Shown in pieces: positions 25,471-45,790 of a DNA stretch of 64,000 bases. This DNA is from Mastacembelus armatus (Eukaryota > Chordata > Actinopteri > Synbranchiformes > Mastacembelidae). The position numbers and the translations under genes were made by a program. The DNA lies in contig NC_046651.1 of the NCBI RefSeq assembly GCF_900324485.2, positions 8,586,605-8,650,604 of the forward strand, in the 5' to 3' direction. The notes under the pieces were generated by a model. The model made no database searches. It saw nothing but the letters and a program-made list of their open reading frames with translations, and was not told where the DNA came from. Positions within the stretch are counted from its first letter, which is position 1; every line of letters starts with the position of its first letter.

Positions 25471-27629
25471 CTGCAGGGAGACAATGGAAGAAAGTTACAC
25501 AAAAGGAAGTGATGTGATTGGTCTGCCCTCCTCCACCCTCACGTGTTGTAAAATCTGATCTAACCGGTGTCACCTTAAATTTCCTTTTGAGGTGTAATCA
25601 CAAAATGAAGTTACTAGAATACTGTATATATATTAGCTAAATATATTTGTTAATAAACACTGAATGTGGTTATTTTGGTCTACAGTCCTGTCAGGAGGGT
25701 TGAACTGGAAATGTATTCATTTCCCATTTCCCAGCCAAAGCTTGAACTGTTACGTAAGAAGTATGGAAAACTGTACACTTCTCCCGCCCTTGGTTTCCCC
25801 TGATGATACGCCACAGTACACCTCTCCTGACTTCCAAGGCCACCTGCTGGCAGTACAGATCCAAACTGATGCATGTATCCATTATTTCCTACAGCTGGAA
25901 TTACCTTTATTTCTGCCTGTACCTCTCCCTGATGTGTACACAAAATGTAAATAGGTGGTTTGCATTAGGGAAGTTAAGACCTTCACTTTTGGGAATAATC
26001 ATCCAGTTACATGTTTAGACCAGCACAGGACGTTTTAGTGGAACCAAAAGGGTGGAGTGCAGTTAACAGCTCCATCTTACAATCCAATTATTTTTACTTG
26101 AGTCAGTAAAAAGCCTAGGGTTAATTTATCTGCTGTCTACAATGAGCACAGTGTTTAAATAGATCAGGAATATTTGTAAATGACGTATTTGTCTTCCAAA
26201 TGACAGGGAACATATGCCAGGAAACATCTTCTGAATCAAACTGAGGTTATGTCATTTCAAACATCAAGTCATTTTGAAACGGAAACAAAAAGGACAGAGG
26301 ATGTCTGTGTCAGTATTGCCTGACTCACCCTCCATTATGCTTTTGACCCATAAACTTGGCCTCAGCCTGTCATCACCTTTGCCCCACACTAAAATGTAGC
26401 TCTACGATTATAAGCAAAACAGAAAAATGTTTGCATGGATGCATTGCATATTCACTGCAAGTTGACTCCTAGATGCATTAAAACATCTCACATTCAGTTA
26501 CGAGGACTAGAAGGAGTGAGCCCGAACCATGGTGAGCAGACGACCATGTTGGCTAACATTTCGTTGGTAAGAATAATTAAGAGGATAATTAAGATATAAT
26601 TTGACATAGCTATTTTCCCTGTGATATTCTGCCACTAGTTTAAATAGTGTCTTAAATAGTGTGATGCAGCTAGAAAACCTCTGATGTTTATTAGCATATG
26701 TTGTTATCTCTTCATAGGAAGCCAAATGCAGACAATATTACATCATGGTGAGATCTTTTAATTCTGACTGCTAATCTAGTCCCTACACCAGACTACACTT
26801 CAGGAGTCTCACTTTAGCTTCACTGATCAAAACATCTTTCTATTACTATCACACTTAAGCAGTGTTTCTGCAGGTTTGACAAGTTCAATTTAAGACTTGT
26901 TAAGACTTTTTCTAGACCACTGTGAATGCAATTTAAGACCTAGTTCACACCCACGCTGGCAAAAGAGCATGATGCATATGAAGAAAAACAACTACAGTAT
27001 TCATGTTGAATCTGAATAATTTACTTTGTCACAGTGTGTAACGTCCTCAGCACTTTGGTTTTTAATGTTGGCATTGATGCAGGAGCTGTAGGAGCTGGTG
27101 CAGGCCTTGGTGACACTCCTGCTATAGTGCACAACAATACTGTTTGAGGGAAGCTGTTTGATAAAGGCTTTCAACCATGGATTTATGGATTTTTCTTTAT
27201 ACCCAAAGTTCCTAATTTCAGCATTTTCTTGGCGCAGCTAGATTTGAATTCAGTGCGTTTTACAGTTTTCAACTAAAAATAAACTAAATGTGCTCATTCC
27301 TGTTTAAGTCTCTTTAAGCCTGTACTTCCCCATTGCAGGCCGATACATAGAAAATCAAGTGTGAAAGCTGCTACTTTATTATCTCACACATCATGTTTAC
27401 TTCAAAAACTTCTGACTGGGCTACAGAGTTTGCAAGTGGCAGAGTTTCCAAGCTAATTTGTAATTTTTTGCACCATGAAAAATACACAGTTATGAGAGAA
27501 GGAACTACAACATGGCAGTACGCTTTGTCACCTAAAAATTGTCTAACAAGCAAATAAAAATTCAACTTAAGTTAATGCGACATATCGGAGTAGCATCAAC
27601 ATCAACATTAACCTTATCATTATCGTTCT

Positions 27630-27668
27630 GAATTTCCCCCATGGGGGATGAATGATCTACCTACCTAC
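27630..27668 (+). repeat. Probable retroposon 3' tail
   Basis: The motif AATTTCCCCCATGGGGGATG followed by ATGATCTACCTACCTAC has the form of the short hairpin plus tetranucleotide tail that ends many fish LINE/SINE copies. No body sequence is recognisable upstream. Confidence 0.4.
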
Positions 27669-29539
27669 AACCACACACCAAAAAAGAAACTACAGCAATT
27701 TAGCAAGACACACACACACACAAAACTCCTCAGAAATCCATCCACACTTCTCAACAGCTTTTCACCAGCTTCTCGCTCATAGTTTTGCTAAATTTCCTCA
27801 TCAGTGTGGCAGTCAGGATACCTCCACCCAACCCCCATCCTCCACAGAGGCTCATCCAAAAACGCTGTGCCCTGAACTTTTGCTGCACTCATCAAGGATA
27901 TGACACTTTGCTGTGTGGGACCAAATTGATCCAGTGCATCGCTTGGCTGCAGTCGTACGGCTGCAACATTGTAAGACAGTGACCTGCTTCCTGACCCATA
28001 ATGTTAAAATGAGATACCTGCTGAGCCATACAGCTTTTTATATGAAAGCTACTGATTTATTTAGATTGAGAAGCACTGATTATTTGAGCCCTCCCTAAAA
28101 CAAAAAGGTGGGAGAAACACAGGTTCACCTTATCTTATACCTGGTCTAGTGACATATTGGTACCCTGAACAAAGAACTTCAGTGTAATCCAATAACAGAA
28201 CATGCCACTATATTTAATAATGAGCTGCGTTGGCTATAACTCTTGAGTTATCACCTCTTGTGTAATGTCAATAAATTTAGGGTTCTTAGGAAACTATAAC
28301 TCAGATATTCTTATATTCAAAGGTGGGTATCAAGAGAACAGATGATTTGTGTTTGACCCCAGTGAATTTCTGTAAAATGCATCTGTAATAGTCACACACA
28401 CATTCTTGCTAATTCAAACACAAAAGTAATGTGACACACTTCCTTTTGCTACAGTGGTCAAGAGAGTGGAAGCAATGTTGGTGGAAGAACGGAAGAGAAA
28501 CTGGACAGAGGAAAACATACCCACACAGAATGAGAGGGAGGGCAAAGGAAACATCTTTCTAACTGAGAGCACAATGCTGCAGTTTCACTCTTGCTTGACC
28601 CACTTGCTGGAAACTACCCCTCACATCCACCAGAGTTTCATTTGACTCACCAGCTTATTTGCTTGTATCTTTGCAAAATGATTCACGGTTGATTTTTAGA
28701 ACATCATCAGAAAAAAATATCTTTGTGAATAGACAGGACTGGATGCACGTACACACACAGAAGTGTCCTTTAACTCATGACTAAAGCTCTGCATATGCTG
28801 CATGTAGCTGCTCAGGCAGAGAGAGGGGGTCTTTAAAAATGTGGTTTATTTTTAGGGAGTTTAACATGTGCTGCCAGTGGCTAATACACAACCTCTCCAG
28901 AGCCGCCTGAAACCAACCTGAAGTAAACTGTGCATCCAGCTGTCACAGCTCAACATGCAGCCAAATACAAGGTTTGAGTAAGCTTGCAGGGAGCATCTGG
29001 AGGCAGTTCACAGCTTTCAAAGGAAAAAAAATGTATTTCTATTACTGAGATGTTTCCAGGTGGGATTTCCTTTGTTGTGCAGCTGTGCACACGGGTTTAG
29101 TAATGGAATGGAGTTACGTGAAGTGAGTTGGTGAGTTTAATAAAAAAGACCTTCCAAAATATTATTCTTTGATGTAACTGTGAAAATAAATCATCAACAG
29201 TGTGAACCCCATTTATCAGATTAAGAAAAGCACATTTCCAACACTCCAATCAGACTCACTTCTACAAATAAATTCTTGGAAAATCCATAAAATGTCAGTG
29301 TTTGTGTGGCTGAATCATCCATAGCAATGTTAGTTATCTACAGGATCACATTACTGCGGTAAACAGGCTTACAGTGATCATGTGTGAAGTAGAGATAGCA
29401 GCAGCACAAATGGCAAAGACTCAGCTGGGCTCAGCCATCTGCTTTATGAGCACAGCAGCTGCAATGCTGAAACCCAGGGAATACCTTATGAGTACGCTCA
29501 TCTTTTTACCCCATTAAAAACTGTGACTTTCTCCACATT

Positions 29540-29720
29540 TTGTAACAGCAGACATCCAGCGTTTTGGGTGTTACTATTACCATTACATTAATGTGTTGAT
29601 TTCCTGCTGGCTGTTGATCTGACTCCTATGCAAATGAGAGCAGTGTGACAGGGGTCATTAAATCCCTGTGATTATTTAGAGAACTAATTGCCCATGATAA
29701 TAACTGGATCAAATGACACT
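29540..29720. promoter_or_regulatory. Enhancer-like non-coding stretch with octamer site
   Basis: Contains a perfect POU octamer ATGCAAAT at 29628-29635, then GGGGTCATTAAATCC and a homeodomain-type CTAATTGCCC within about 80 bases. The combination and the absence of repeats suggest a conserved element, but conservation cannot be tested here. Confidence 0.3.
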
Positions 29721-30219
29721 CTGAACTGCAGTTTAAAGGAAGATGCATATGGAGCGGGGGCAACTGGGAAGACCTAAAGCACTTGTAACAAAATTTCCTT
29801 GGAAGCCAGTTGTTATATCAACGAAACACAGAAACACGCTCAGTGACAAAGCTCCCATGTGACCATGGGCCATAAAGGTTTAACATAACAAACAGCAAGA
29901 AGGCAATTTATAATTTAGTCAAATAACTCCATTGATTATGTATCTCTTCCACTGATTATCAGTAAATACACTGCTAAACTGTCACCGAATCTTAGATTAG
30001 ATTAGGCTCAATGAGTACTACTATTTTGGATGTAAAATGTGTATACAGTACAATTTGACTTTGTGCCATATATAGATTTAACATATTCATTCAAGACAAA
30101 GAAAATTCAGAAATATATTTTCTTCAGGATGTGTGAATGTTCCCTCAGAGAAGATCTTCTCTTAGTTTGACATCCTTAGGTCTCACAGCGTGACTCCACC
30201 GTGTTTTACAGCCTCCCTG

Positions 30220-30450
30220 ATGTATGGGCAACTGGCTTGTTTATCCTACATTAATCTTTCTCCCCTGCTTTTACCCCCCACTTAATGGTGACGTTTATCC
30301 TATTAATGTGTTGTTTTGCTGGAGAAATCCTCCAATAACATAATCCAGAGTCAAGGTTATTGAAGATGAGGTTAGTGAAGCGGTTGCCATGGAGTCAGTG
30401 ATTAATTGATGGAGAAATAAGACCATTACAAAGATGATGATGGTTAAAGA
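30220..30450. promoter_or_regulatory. Enhancer-like non-coding stretch with PBX/HOX site upstream of rac1
   Basis: Dense in homeodomain cores (ATTAAT, TTAATGG, TAATTGATGG). It has a PBX/HOX composite TGATTAAT at 30399-30406 directly after an X-box-like half site GTTGCCATGG at 30383-30392. It lies about 1 kb upstream of rac1. Confidence 0.35.
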
Positions 30451-30846
30451 CGGGTAGACAGCTTGAAGAGAAAGAGCTTTACAACCCTTTTGTTGTTTTA
30501 AGAATGATTAAACTGTTAAATACTGCTCTCTAGTGTTCACAGACAGAACCACAGTTTGACTGTAATGAAGCTTTAAAGGGAAAAGCCCACCATTTTACCA
30601 GTTACGCTGGCTCCACTCTGACAACATTAAAATGCTTCATGCATGTATACATCAGTAATACATATCAAATAATATGGAATATAAGCAGCTCTACAGCTCT
30701 AATACTGCAATACTGCACTGTAGGTACTTTGACCTGTTATACTTTAAGTTCTAAACACATCATCAGAAATTGGGTGGGCACAGACAAACCACGAGAATTG
30801 TCACTAGTTTAGTTTGTGTCTTCTTGTGATTGTTATGTGTCTTTCT

Positions 30847-30868
30847 CCCCCCCCCCCCCCCCCCCCCC
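30847..30868. repeat. C homopolymer (22 C)
   Basis: Uninterrupted run of 22 cytosines about 550 bases upstream of the rac1 start codon. Such a tract is length-unstable and can be a sequencing or assembly weak point. Confidence 0.95.
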
Positions 30869-31019
30869 GACCATTTGGGCCCTGGGCAAATACTTCTGCA
30901 CTTTTACAGAGATAAAATTTTAATGCAAGTATTTCAGGTAGTTAGTTGGCTCTGTAGTATTTACATGGGTAATGTACCTGAATATTTCTGCTATGACCTA
31001 CCTGGCACTGGTTCTTCTT

Positions 31020-31419
31020 AAGTTGTGGCGGTCTGGGTGTCCTGTCCCGGTTGGACCAGTAGATGGCAGGTTTAGACCGTCCTGGTCTAGCCGGATGTGA
31101 GTCTCAGGGATCTCGGAGCTGCAGCTTCCAAACTGTGGGCGTTTTTATCTCCTCAGCCCTGACTCGGGAGTGTTTTTCCTGGGTGTTGCCTGCCGAGTTT
31201 CCAACTTTTCAGCGGCGTGGACCCGAGAAGGAGAGACAAGCCCTCCAGTCTGTGTATTGGGGACCTTGTAGACCGTGTGGACCGCGGTGGAGACCGGTTT
31301 GTTTGTTTACGCTGCCACTTTTCAGGCGACGCCGAGAGGTTTAGTGTAGCCGCTGTTAGCTAGCCAAGCTAACCGCCACCGAGCTGCTGTACCGCGGGTT
31401 GCGGAGAGAGAGCCGTCCG
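31020..31419 (+). promoter_or_regulatory. rac1 promoter / 5' UTR region
   Basis: Base composition turns GC-rich with frequent CpG over about 400 bases before the rac1 ATG and drops again in intron 1. This is consistent with a CpG-island promoter and leader. No TATA box or clear start site was identified. Confidence 0.55.
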
Positions 31420-34056
<2,637 letters not shown>

Positions 34057-35370
34057 TGAAGAACCACAAGAAGTAGAAAATACGGCTGCATTCAGAATTC
34101 GCCTACTCCAAGGGAAGATGATGATGGTTGAGTCCCCCCCAAATCTCGATTTACCACCTGTGTCCACGCTTACATAAAAGCTCTGGTAGACCAGACGTCC
34201 ATCCAAAAGTGCTTCACAGATTTAAGCAGCTCTGAAGGGTTTGTGTCACATCTGGTTTATGGTTGCTTAGAGCTGTTCAGTTCTTTCAGATTGACATGAA
34301 TGTGACTTTGCTAAGGCCTTGGGGAATGACTGGGATGGGTTACAAAAAAAAAAAAAAAACATTCATGTCATTTTTCCTCTGACATTGAAGAAAACACTAC
34401 TTGAACATAAAGTTATCGTGAAATTACCACAGATTACAGCACGATAAATGAAGTACACCCTACACTGCACTCTTTCCCCTACACACTAAGAGATTCCTGC
34501 TGCCTTGATGAAATTTTACTTTAAGATTTTAAAAGTTTTTTTTTTTTTTTTTTTTTTAAGAAGCTCCATTTTCAGTCTCTTTTCCATTTTGAGACTGTTT
34601 GTTTACATGTCGTCAGTTGGGACTGAGGCGTTGCCAAAACTCAGTCAGTCATCCCATCATAGTAACACTAAATTTTTTCTTTTTCCCTTTTTAATTTTGT
34701 TGTAACCTGTACACTATTCCATCATGCGGTTATGAAGAAACTGTTCAACCCTTGAATGATTTGTGGCAGCTGCTAAGTAAAAAAAATCTCTCCACAGTGA
34801 ATGAGCATTTTAAAAGTCTGCTAGATATCTAACAGGTAATGTTTTGTCCTTAAAAGCTTTGTAGGTGAAGCCATTGCTCTCTTCTCACTACGTGTTAAAA
34901 AATACACACAGTGTTGTAACCAAGTGAAGGCGCAGTGCATCCAGTTGTCAGCTCTGTAAAGGTTATAGTCATCATTTCAAGTTTTCAGTAAGGTTCGTGC
35001 TCTGAAGGGACTTTGATTATTCAGGCTTTTTATTGACTGTGTGATGCTCCTATTACTATCAAGATGGTGTGTAGCAATGTCAGTTTTACCCCATCTGTTT
35101 CATGAAATCTGTAAGGTTGTGGCTGAGTTTAATGTCCTTGTCGTATAATGTGATCTTGAGCAATAACATTCGGCAGATAGTCTTTGTGTTTTTCTAAACG
35201 AGCAATGATCAAAATGCATGAGTGCTCCTGGGAAACATTGTAAATCTGGTCTCATTCGTGTTTCACTGCAGAACACTTAGATGTACTGTTTTGCTAAATG
35301 TGGTTTCATTTTCACATAGTAAGATTCAGATTTTTTTAAGTGAATAAATTCATTGACAAAATTTCTATTG
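34057..35370 (+). other. rac1 3' UTR
   Basis: About 1.3 kb of AT-rich, gene-free sequence from the rac1 stop to a canonical AATAAA. It includes an A run near 34343 and a T run near 34540. The length resembles the long 3' UTR of vertebrate RAC1. Confidence 0.65.
35343..35348 (+). terminator. rac1 polyadenylation signal
   Basis: Canonical AATAAA, the first strong one after the rac1 stop in the convergent gap before crym. Confidence 0.6.
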
Positions 35371-36038
35371 TATTTTACTTCTTACACACATACCTGACAG
35401 TTCAGGGAAATAATTTGCAAGACTCCAACTATTTTTATGTATATTTTAGTGTTTAAATGTCAAAAATAGTTACAAATGCCTATCACATTCTCACAGCCTA
35501 TGGTTATGTTTTTCTGAGCAAAAGTTGAGGCAAATCCTCACATTTAAGAAAACATCTGTGGTCCCTGGTGGATGAATCCTCATACCTCAGTGATCTGCTG
35601 AATTTACTTCCAGCATCAATAGCAGATTAAAGTCTGGCTTTACAAGTCAAAGACATTCCTGTGAGCCTCTGATATACAGTATATTAGGTTTGATACACAT
35701 TAGGAGATGTTAGCATATTAACATGCTAATCTGCTGAACATGGTAAACATTACACTGGCTGCTGATAAGGCAGTAGATTTAAACTGCTTAAACTAAATGA
35801 TTAAAATTAGTAGTGATTCGTTTTCTGTTAAGTGACAAGATGATTAATCATCAAAACATTTCATTATTAAATATACAAATATCACAAGACCTGCATGGGT
35901 ATAAAGGAGTGTTTTTTTCCCCAACAAGGATAAAGTAAAGTAGAACTCATGTGGATAAAGAGGCACTGTTTCCTGTCCTTCATTTGCCTCTGTGCTGTAA
36001 AGGTCAAACAGAGGTTAGAAATTAACCACATGGCCACT

Positions 36039-37962
<1,924 letters not shown>

Positions 37963-38689
37963 ATCTACCGCTTCCGTCAGCCTGAGGAATAACTGGTCCA
38001 AAGTTCAAGCAGCTGACTGTGTCTGTGAGTTGCATTCAAGAGCCGCAATCCTCTTTAAACACTGCGGTGAGAGGAGGAGCTCAGACGCGTCCCAGCAGGC
38101 TCAGGTGCTATAACAAGTAATTTCTAGCCTCTGTTGAAAAAGATTAAATAGTAATACAGACATAAAACTGTTTTAATTTCCCCAAATAACCGAACATTTG
38201 CTCCAGGAGAATATTCCTACAAAACCAGTACTGTTAACAGTTTAAGTAGACTTTTACTTTGAAGGTTTGTTTACTTTTTCCCTTTACATTGTTGGACTGG
38301 TACATTTACCAAAGGATCTAAAGAACAAAGGAGTAGCTCTTACATTGATGCAGACCTACATTTTCTAAGTGAACTTCTTTTCAGTAAGACCTGTGTTAAA
38401 GTCCAGTCTACTGAGAATGACCCATCCAACCTGCTTGTTCCTATTTAGGGTCAAAGACAGTAGGGGATTTGTTAAATTGTCTTTAAAATAAACATTGAAT
38501 GTCTGTGTTTATTTATGCTGCCCCCAGTAAGAATTTGATATTAACCTTTATTACTCTGTACATTTTGGATTACCAAAACAGACAGGTATGCATTTATTCT
38601 GAAATTAACTAGACATGACTACACCATATGAATAAAGATGAGGCTAACACAAGAGCAATTAAAGCATCAGGTTAAAAAAAAAAAAAAAG

Positions 38690-38695
38690 TTTATT
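38690..38695 (-). terminator. snu13 polyadenylation signal
   Basis: Reads AATAAA on the minus strand about 180 bases past the snu13 stop, next to an A-rich run on the plus strand. The gap of about 700 bases between it and the crym start holds nothing else recognisable. Confidence 0.6.
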
Positions 38696-38876
38696 ATGAG
38701 TTACATGACTATTGCAAAGAGTTTACACCAAAATAGACTTATAGTCCTAAAATTACAAATCAACTATATTTACTTTTCAAACTAATGACTGTTTTATATC
38801 AAACAGAAGAAAGGATTATTTTAGTTCTGGAAATCAATCTTCAGCTTCTTTCAGGGTAACAACAGTGCAACAACAA

Positions 38877-40564
38877 TCACACAAGAAGTCTCTCAATAGC
38901 CATCTGGACAGACTGAATCTGCGGTTTGAGCTGAGAGCCCTCCTTTATGGTGACAGAGGTAGCGATGACGGGGCGTGACACCCCACAGGCCCGGCCCAGG
39001 GCCTGCTTGGAGCGGACAAACACGTATGGGACGTTCTTGTCCTCGCAGAGCAGTGGAAGGTGGAGGATGATCTCCAGTGGTTCAGCATCAGCAGCCATCA
39101 CAATAAACTCAGCAATGCCTCTGTTCAGGGTTTTAGTGGCTAGGGGGAAAAAAAAAAAAAAGACGATAGTTGGTACCACATACAGTGTATTCAGAAAATA
39201 TTCTAACCCTCTTCACTTTTTTTTTTTACTTTATTTTGCAGCCTGATACTACACTTGTTTAAAATAATTTTTTCTCTTATTAATCTACACTGAGTGCCAC
39301 ATAAACTTTGTCCAATCCACACAGGATCTCTGGCGCTCAGTCAGAGGGACCACTGGATTCTTGGTCACTTCTATAACCAGTTGCTCAGTTTGAACAGGCA
39401 ACCAGCTCCTGGAAGAGTCCTGGTTGTGCCAAACTTCTCCCATTTGAGTATTATGGAGGCCACTGTGCTCCTGGGAACCTTTAGTGCAGCAGAAACTTTT
39501 TTGTAGCCTTCCTTAACTCTGTGCCTATCAACAATCCTATCTCTGAGCTCTGCAGGCAGTTCCTTTGACTTCATGGCTTAGTTTTTGCTCTGATATGCAT
39601 TGCCAGCTGTGAGGCCTTCTATAGGGAGGTGTGTGCCTTTCCAAATCATCAAATCAATGATCAAGAGAAATGGGAGGCGCCTGAGCTCATTTTCACATTG
39701 TTGCAAAGGATTTGAATAATTATGTAAATGTGACATTTCAGTTTTTTGATTTTAAACTATTTTAACAGGCTGCAACATAAAACTGAAAAAAATGAAGGGA
39801 GTTTGAACACAGACTGGTCAACACCTCACAAAAAGCATACACTTAAATTAGACTAAATCATACAAATTTATATATATATATATATATATACATACACATA
39901 TACATACACACACACACACGTGTTACCACAGCACTAAAAATGAAATATTAAGACAAGACTATTGGTCACATACATGAAGCAATGTTACAAGAAGCATTAA
40001 GCTTAAGGACATTGTGATGTTCAACTTGATAATAACTTGACCATCAAACTACTAGAGTCCTTGGATGAGGTTATTTTTCCTCTCAGTTTTTTTTTAGCGC
40101 ACACAGAGAAGCTTTTAAGAAATTCTTGCTGTGTTCACCTGAAGGGACACCACATCTCTCAGACTTTCTGGTGTTATTTAAACTCTGGTCAGATCACCAG
40201 CTTGTATACACACCCATTGACTATTTACACTGGAATCCAAATACATATATGCTGATGAGCCCCCACCCCACCTTCATTAGCCCCCTTCCTCAGCTGCTTG
40301 TAGTTTGAGGCTTGCTGCACCAGGTCCAGGATGGTTTTGGTCAGCGTGGCATCAGCCAGTGGGTAGGCCTTTGGATTCACTTGAGGTTCAGTCTGGGCAT
40401 TAAAATGCAAAATAAAACCGCATTAACCACACGAAAATAATATATACAGTGAACAAACACACGGGTGTTGAGTTTAAAGGTTACTTCGTTGGGTAGTTCA
40501 GTTATCCGCATGCTAACAGTTAGCTAGCCGGTTAGCCTGTTAGAGCAAACACAACACTCACCAT
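38877..40564 (-). CDS. snu13: SNU13 / 15.5K (NHP2-like) RNA-binding protein, 3 exons
   Basis: Encodes the 128-residue L7Ae-family protein that binds kink-turns in U4 snRNA (U4/U6.U5 tri-snRNP) and box C/D snoRNAs. Exons (minus): 40562-40564, 40272-40392, 38877-39139 (387 nt). Coding exon 1 is only the ATG, followed at once by GTGAGT; exon 2 begins ACTGAACCT, giving [18 protein letters not shown]. The kink-turn-binding block [14 protein letters not shown] spans the exon 2/3 junction and the end is AIERLLV. Length and sequence are almost identical to human SNU13. Intron 2 contains a Tc1-type element. Teleosts have two copies (snu13a/b); which one this is cannot be settled here. Confidence 0.97.
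39183..39816 (-). mobile_element. Tc1/mariner-type DNA transposon, internally deleted
   Basis: About 630 bases in snu13 intron 2. The ends form imperfect inverted repeats: CAGTGTATTCAG at the left, and the reverse complement of GGCTGCAACATAAAACTG...CACAGACTG at the right, with GCAGCCTG shared by both. A TA at the left fits the Tc1 target site. On the minus strand about 39371-39574 keeps the N-terminal paired-like helix-turn-helix of the transposase ([35 protein letters not shown]). The catalytic DDE region is missing, so it cannot encode an active enzyme. The motif GAGCTCATTTTCACATTGTTG and the TTATGTAAATGTGAC block are stock parts of the fish family. Confidence 0.85.
39869..39921. repeat. 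TA/CA compound microsatellite
   Basis: TA run followed by irregular TACA and CA repeats, directly beside the Tc1-type element in snu13 intron 2. Confidence 0.9.
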
Positions 40565-41198
40565 TTTGTGGCGGTTTCCTGTGTTCCCTCTCGGCGAAAT
40601 GCTTCACGGAGGACTATTTCTCTCAGTGAGGTCTGAAGGGTAACAAGACTACAGATACGTTGTATATGGCAAAGTAATAGTTTTTTCCAGCGCTACAAAC
40701 TCTCAGATCTGTCTCATGCAGGTACTCCAAACGTTTACCACACGTGGAATCTGACGCACATGCGCACTGGGGACAGGAAATGCCTTTTTTCACAATATTG
40801 AAAAAACGTTTGACTGTTAGAAAATATTACTTCAAATGTTAAATTTAGCGGATAATACGGTCTTTTACTACACAGAGTCCAATAAGTACACAAATATAAT
40901 TTAATACTTAATAGTTAATATGATTACCATATAAAGAATAATAATGTTAAAGGAAGTAACATTAATAATAATTTGAAATAATATAAGCGACCTGACATGT
41001 TATTACTGTTATAATATTTGAACAAGCTTCATATACAATCTTCATATGCGTTATAAGGTTTTGTCTCCATGGCAACAGAGGGCGCTCTCGCGTGTCTGAG
41101 CGATTATTTGGCGAACAAGGACCGCGCTGGGCATTCTGGGTAGGGCACTTTGAAGCCGGCCATATTGCTCCACCGTCCTGACTGAAGGAGAGAGGGTG
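40565..41198. promoter_or_regulatory. Shared divergent promoter of snu13 and uqcrc2
   Basis: The two start codons are 634 bases apart, head to head. The interval holds a full RFX X-box GTCTCCATGGCAAC at 41063-41076 (both half sites intact), an NRF1-like CGCACATGCGCA at 40755-40766 (one mismatch from consensus) and a CACGTG E-box just before it. NRF1 control would suit a respiratory-chain gene. The middle part (about 40800-41040) is AT-rich and shows nothing. Confidence 0.6.
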
Positions 41199-45234
<4,036 letters not shown>

Positions 45235-45491
45235 AGCCCTCCTGGTCGCCTCGTACCGTACCCAAGTCTGACGGCAAAGCAGAATTTATTTCCTCTACAT
45301 TTTGATAAAAAGATTAAAAAAACAGACCCTCATTACCTTTTGCAATACTGTTCTGAGAGATCTAATGTCATAACACCTCAGTGTATTTATAGGTGTGTTG
45401 CAGTATATTTTCAGGCGATGCTGCCCTGGTGCATCAGTGTCCTGCTTCACTCATTTGTCCACATTATCTGTATAGCTGATGTAAAATACTG

Positions 45492-45497
45492 AATAAA
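45492..45497 (+). terminator. uqcrc2 polyadenylation signal
   Basis: Canonical AATAAA 258 bases past the stop codon, followed by a GT/T-rich stretch. Confidence 0.7.
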
Positions 45498-45780
45498 CTC
45501 TTATCTATCAGAGTTTCACGGGTTTTATTGATGTGTTTTTGTGACTTAAAGGAATGAGTTTAATGGATGAACTATTTAAAAAAGAAAAAAGAAATTTAGT
45601 AATTTTTTTTTTTTTCATTTCAAATTTTAACTCAACATTACATCTTCTTCCTGTTAGTGAAGAAGAGTAAGAGTTTCATTTTTACTGTCAGTAACAGGCT
45701 CACAGGTTTTCAGGCAACTACCACTTCAACAATTTGTGGTGAAGCCAAAGGTAGCAGGAACGTAGGCTGTTTACGGATTT

Positions 45781-45790
45781 TCTCGCGAGA
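45781..45790. promoter_or_regulatory. TCTCGCGAGA palindrome in mosmo promoter
   Basis: A perfect TCTCGCGAGA, the vertebrate CpG-island promoter element reported to be bound by BANP and usually located at start sites. It lies about 680 bases before the mosmo ATG, at the upstream edge of a CpG-rich leader region running to 46459. Confidence 0.7.

Larger units (their letters stand above)
24693..30840. other. Intergenic region between divergent cyth3 and rac1
   Basis: About 6 kb without a recognisable protein gene. It holds a spliced-looking open exon on the minus strand (25352-25470), a likely retroposon tail (27630-27668), and two enhancer-like stretches (29540-29720 with a perfect octamer ATGCAAAT; 30220-30450 with a PBX/HOX site). 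Open frames here are short and unlike known families. Confidence 0.7.

Noticed and set aside
38001-38001. Upstream in-frame ATG for crym
   Set aside because: It would add 13 residues with no counterpart in human CRYM; the ATG at 37962 aligns with the known start.
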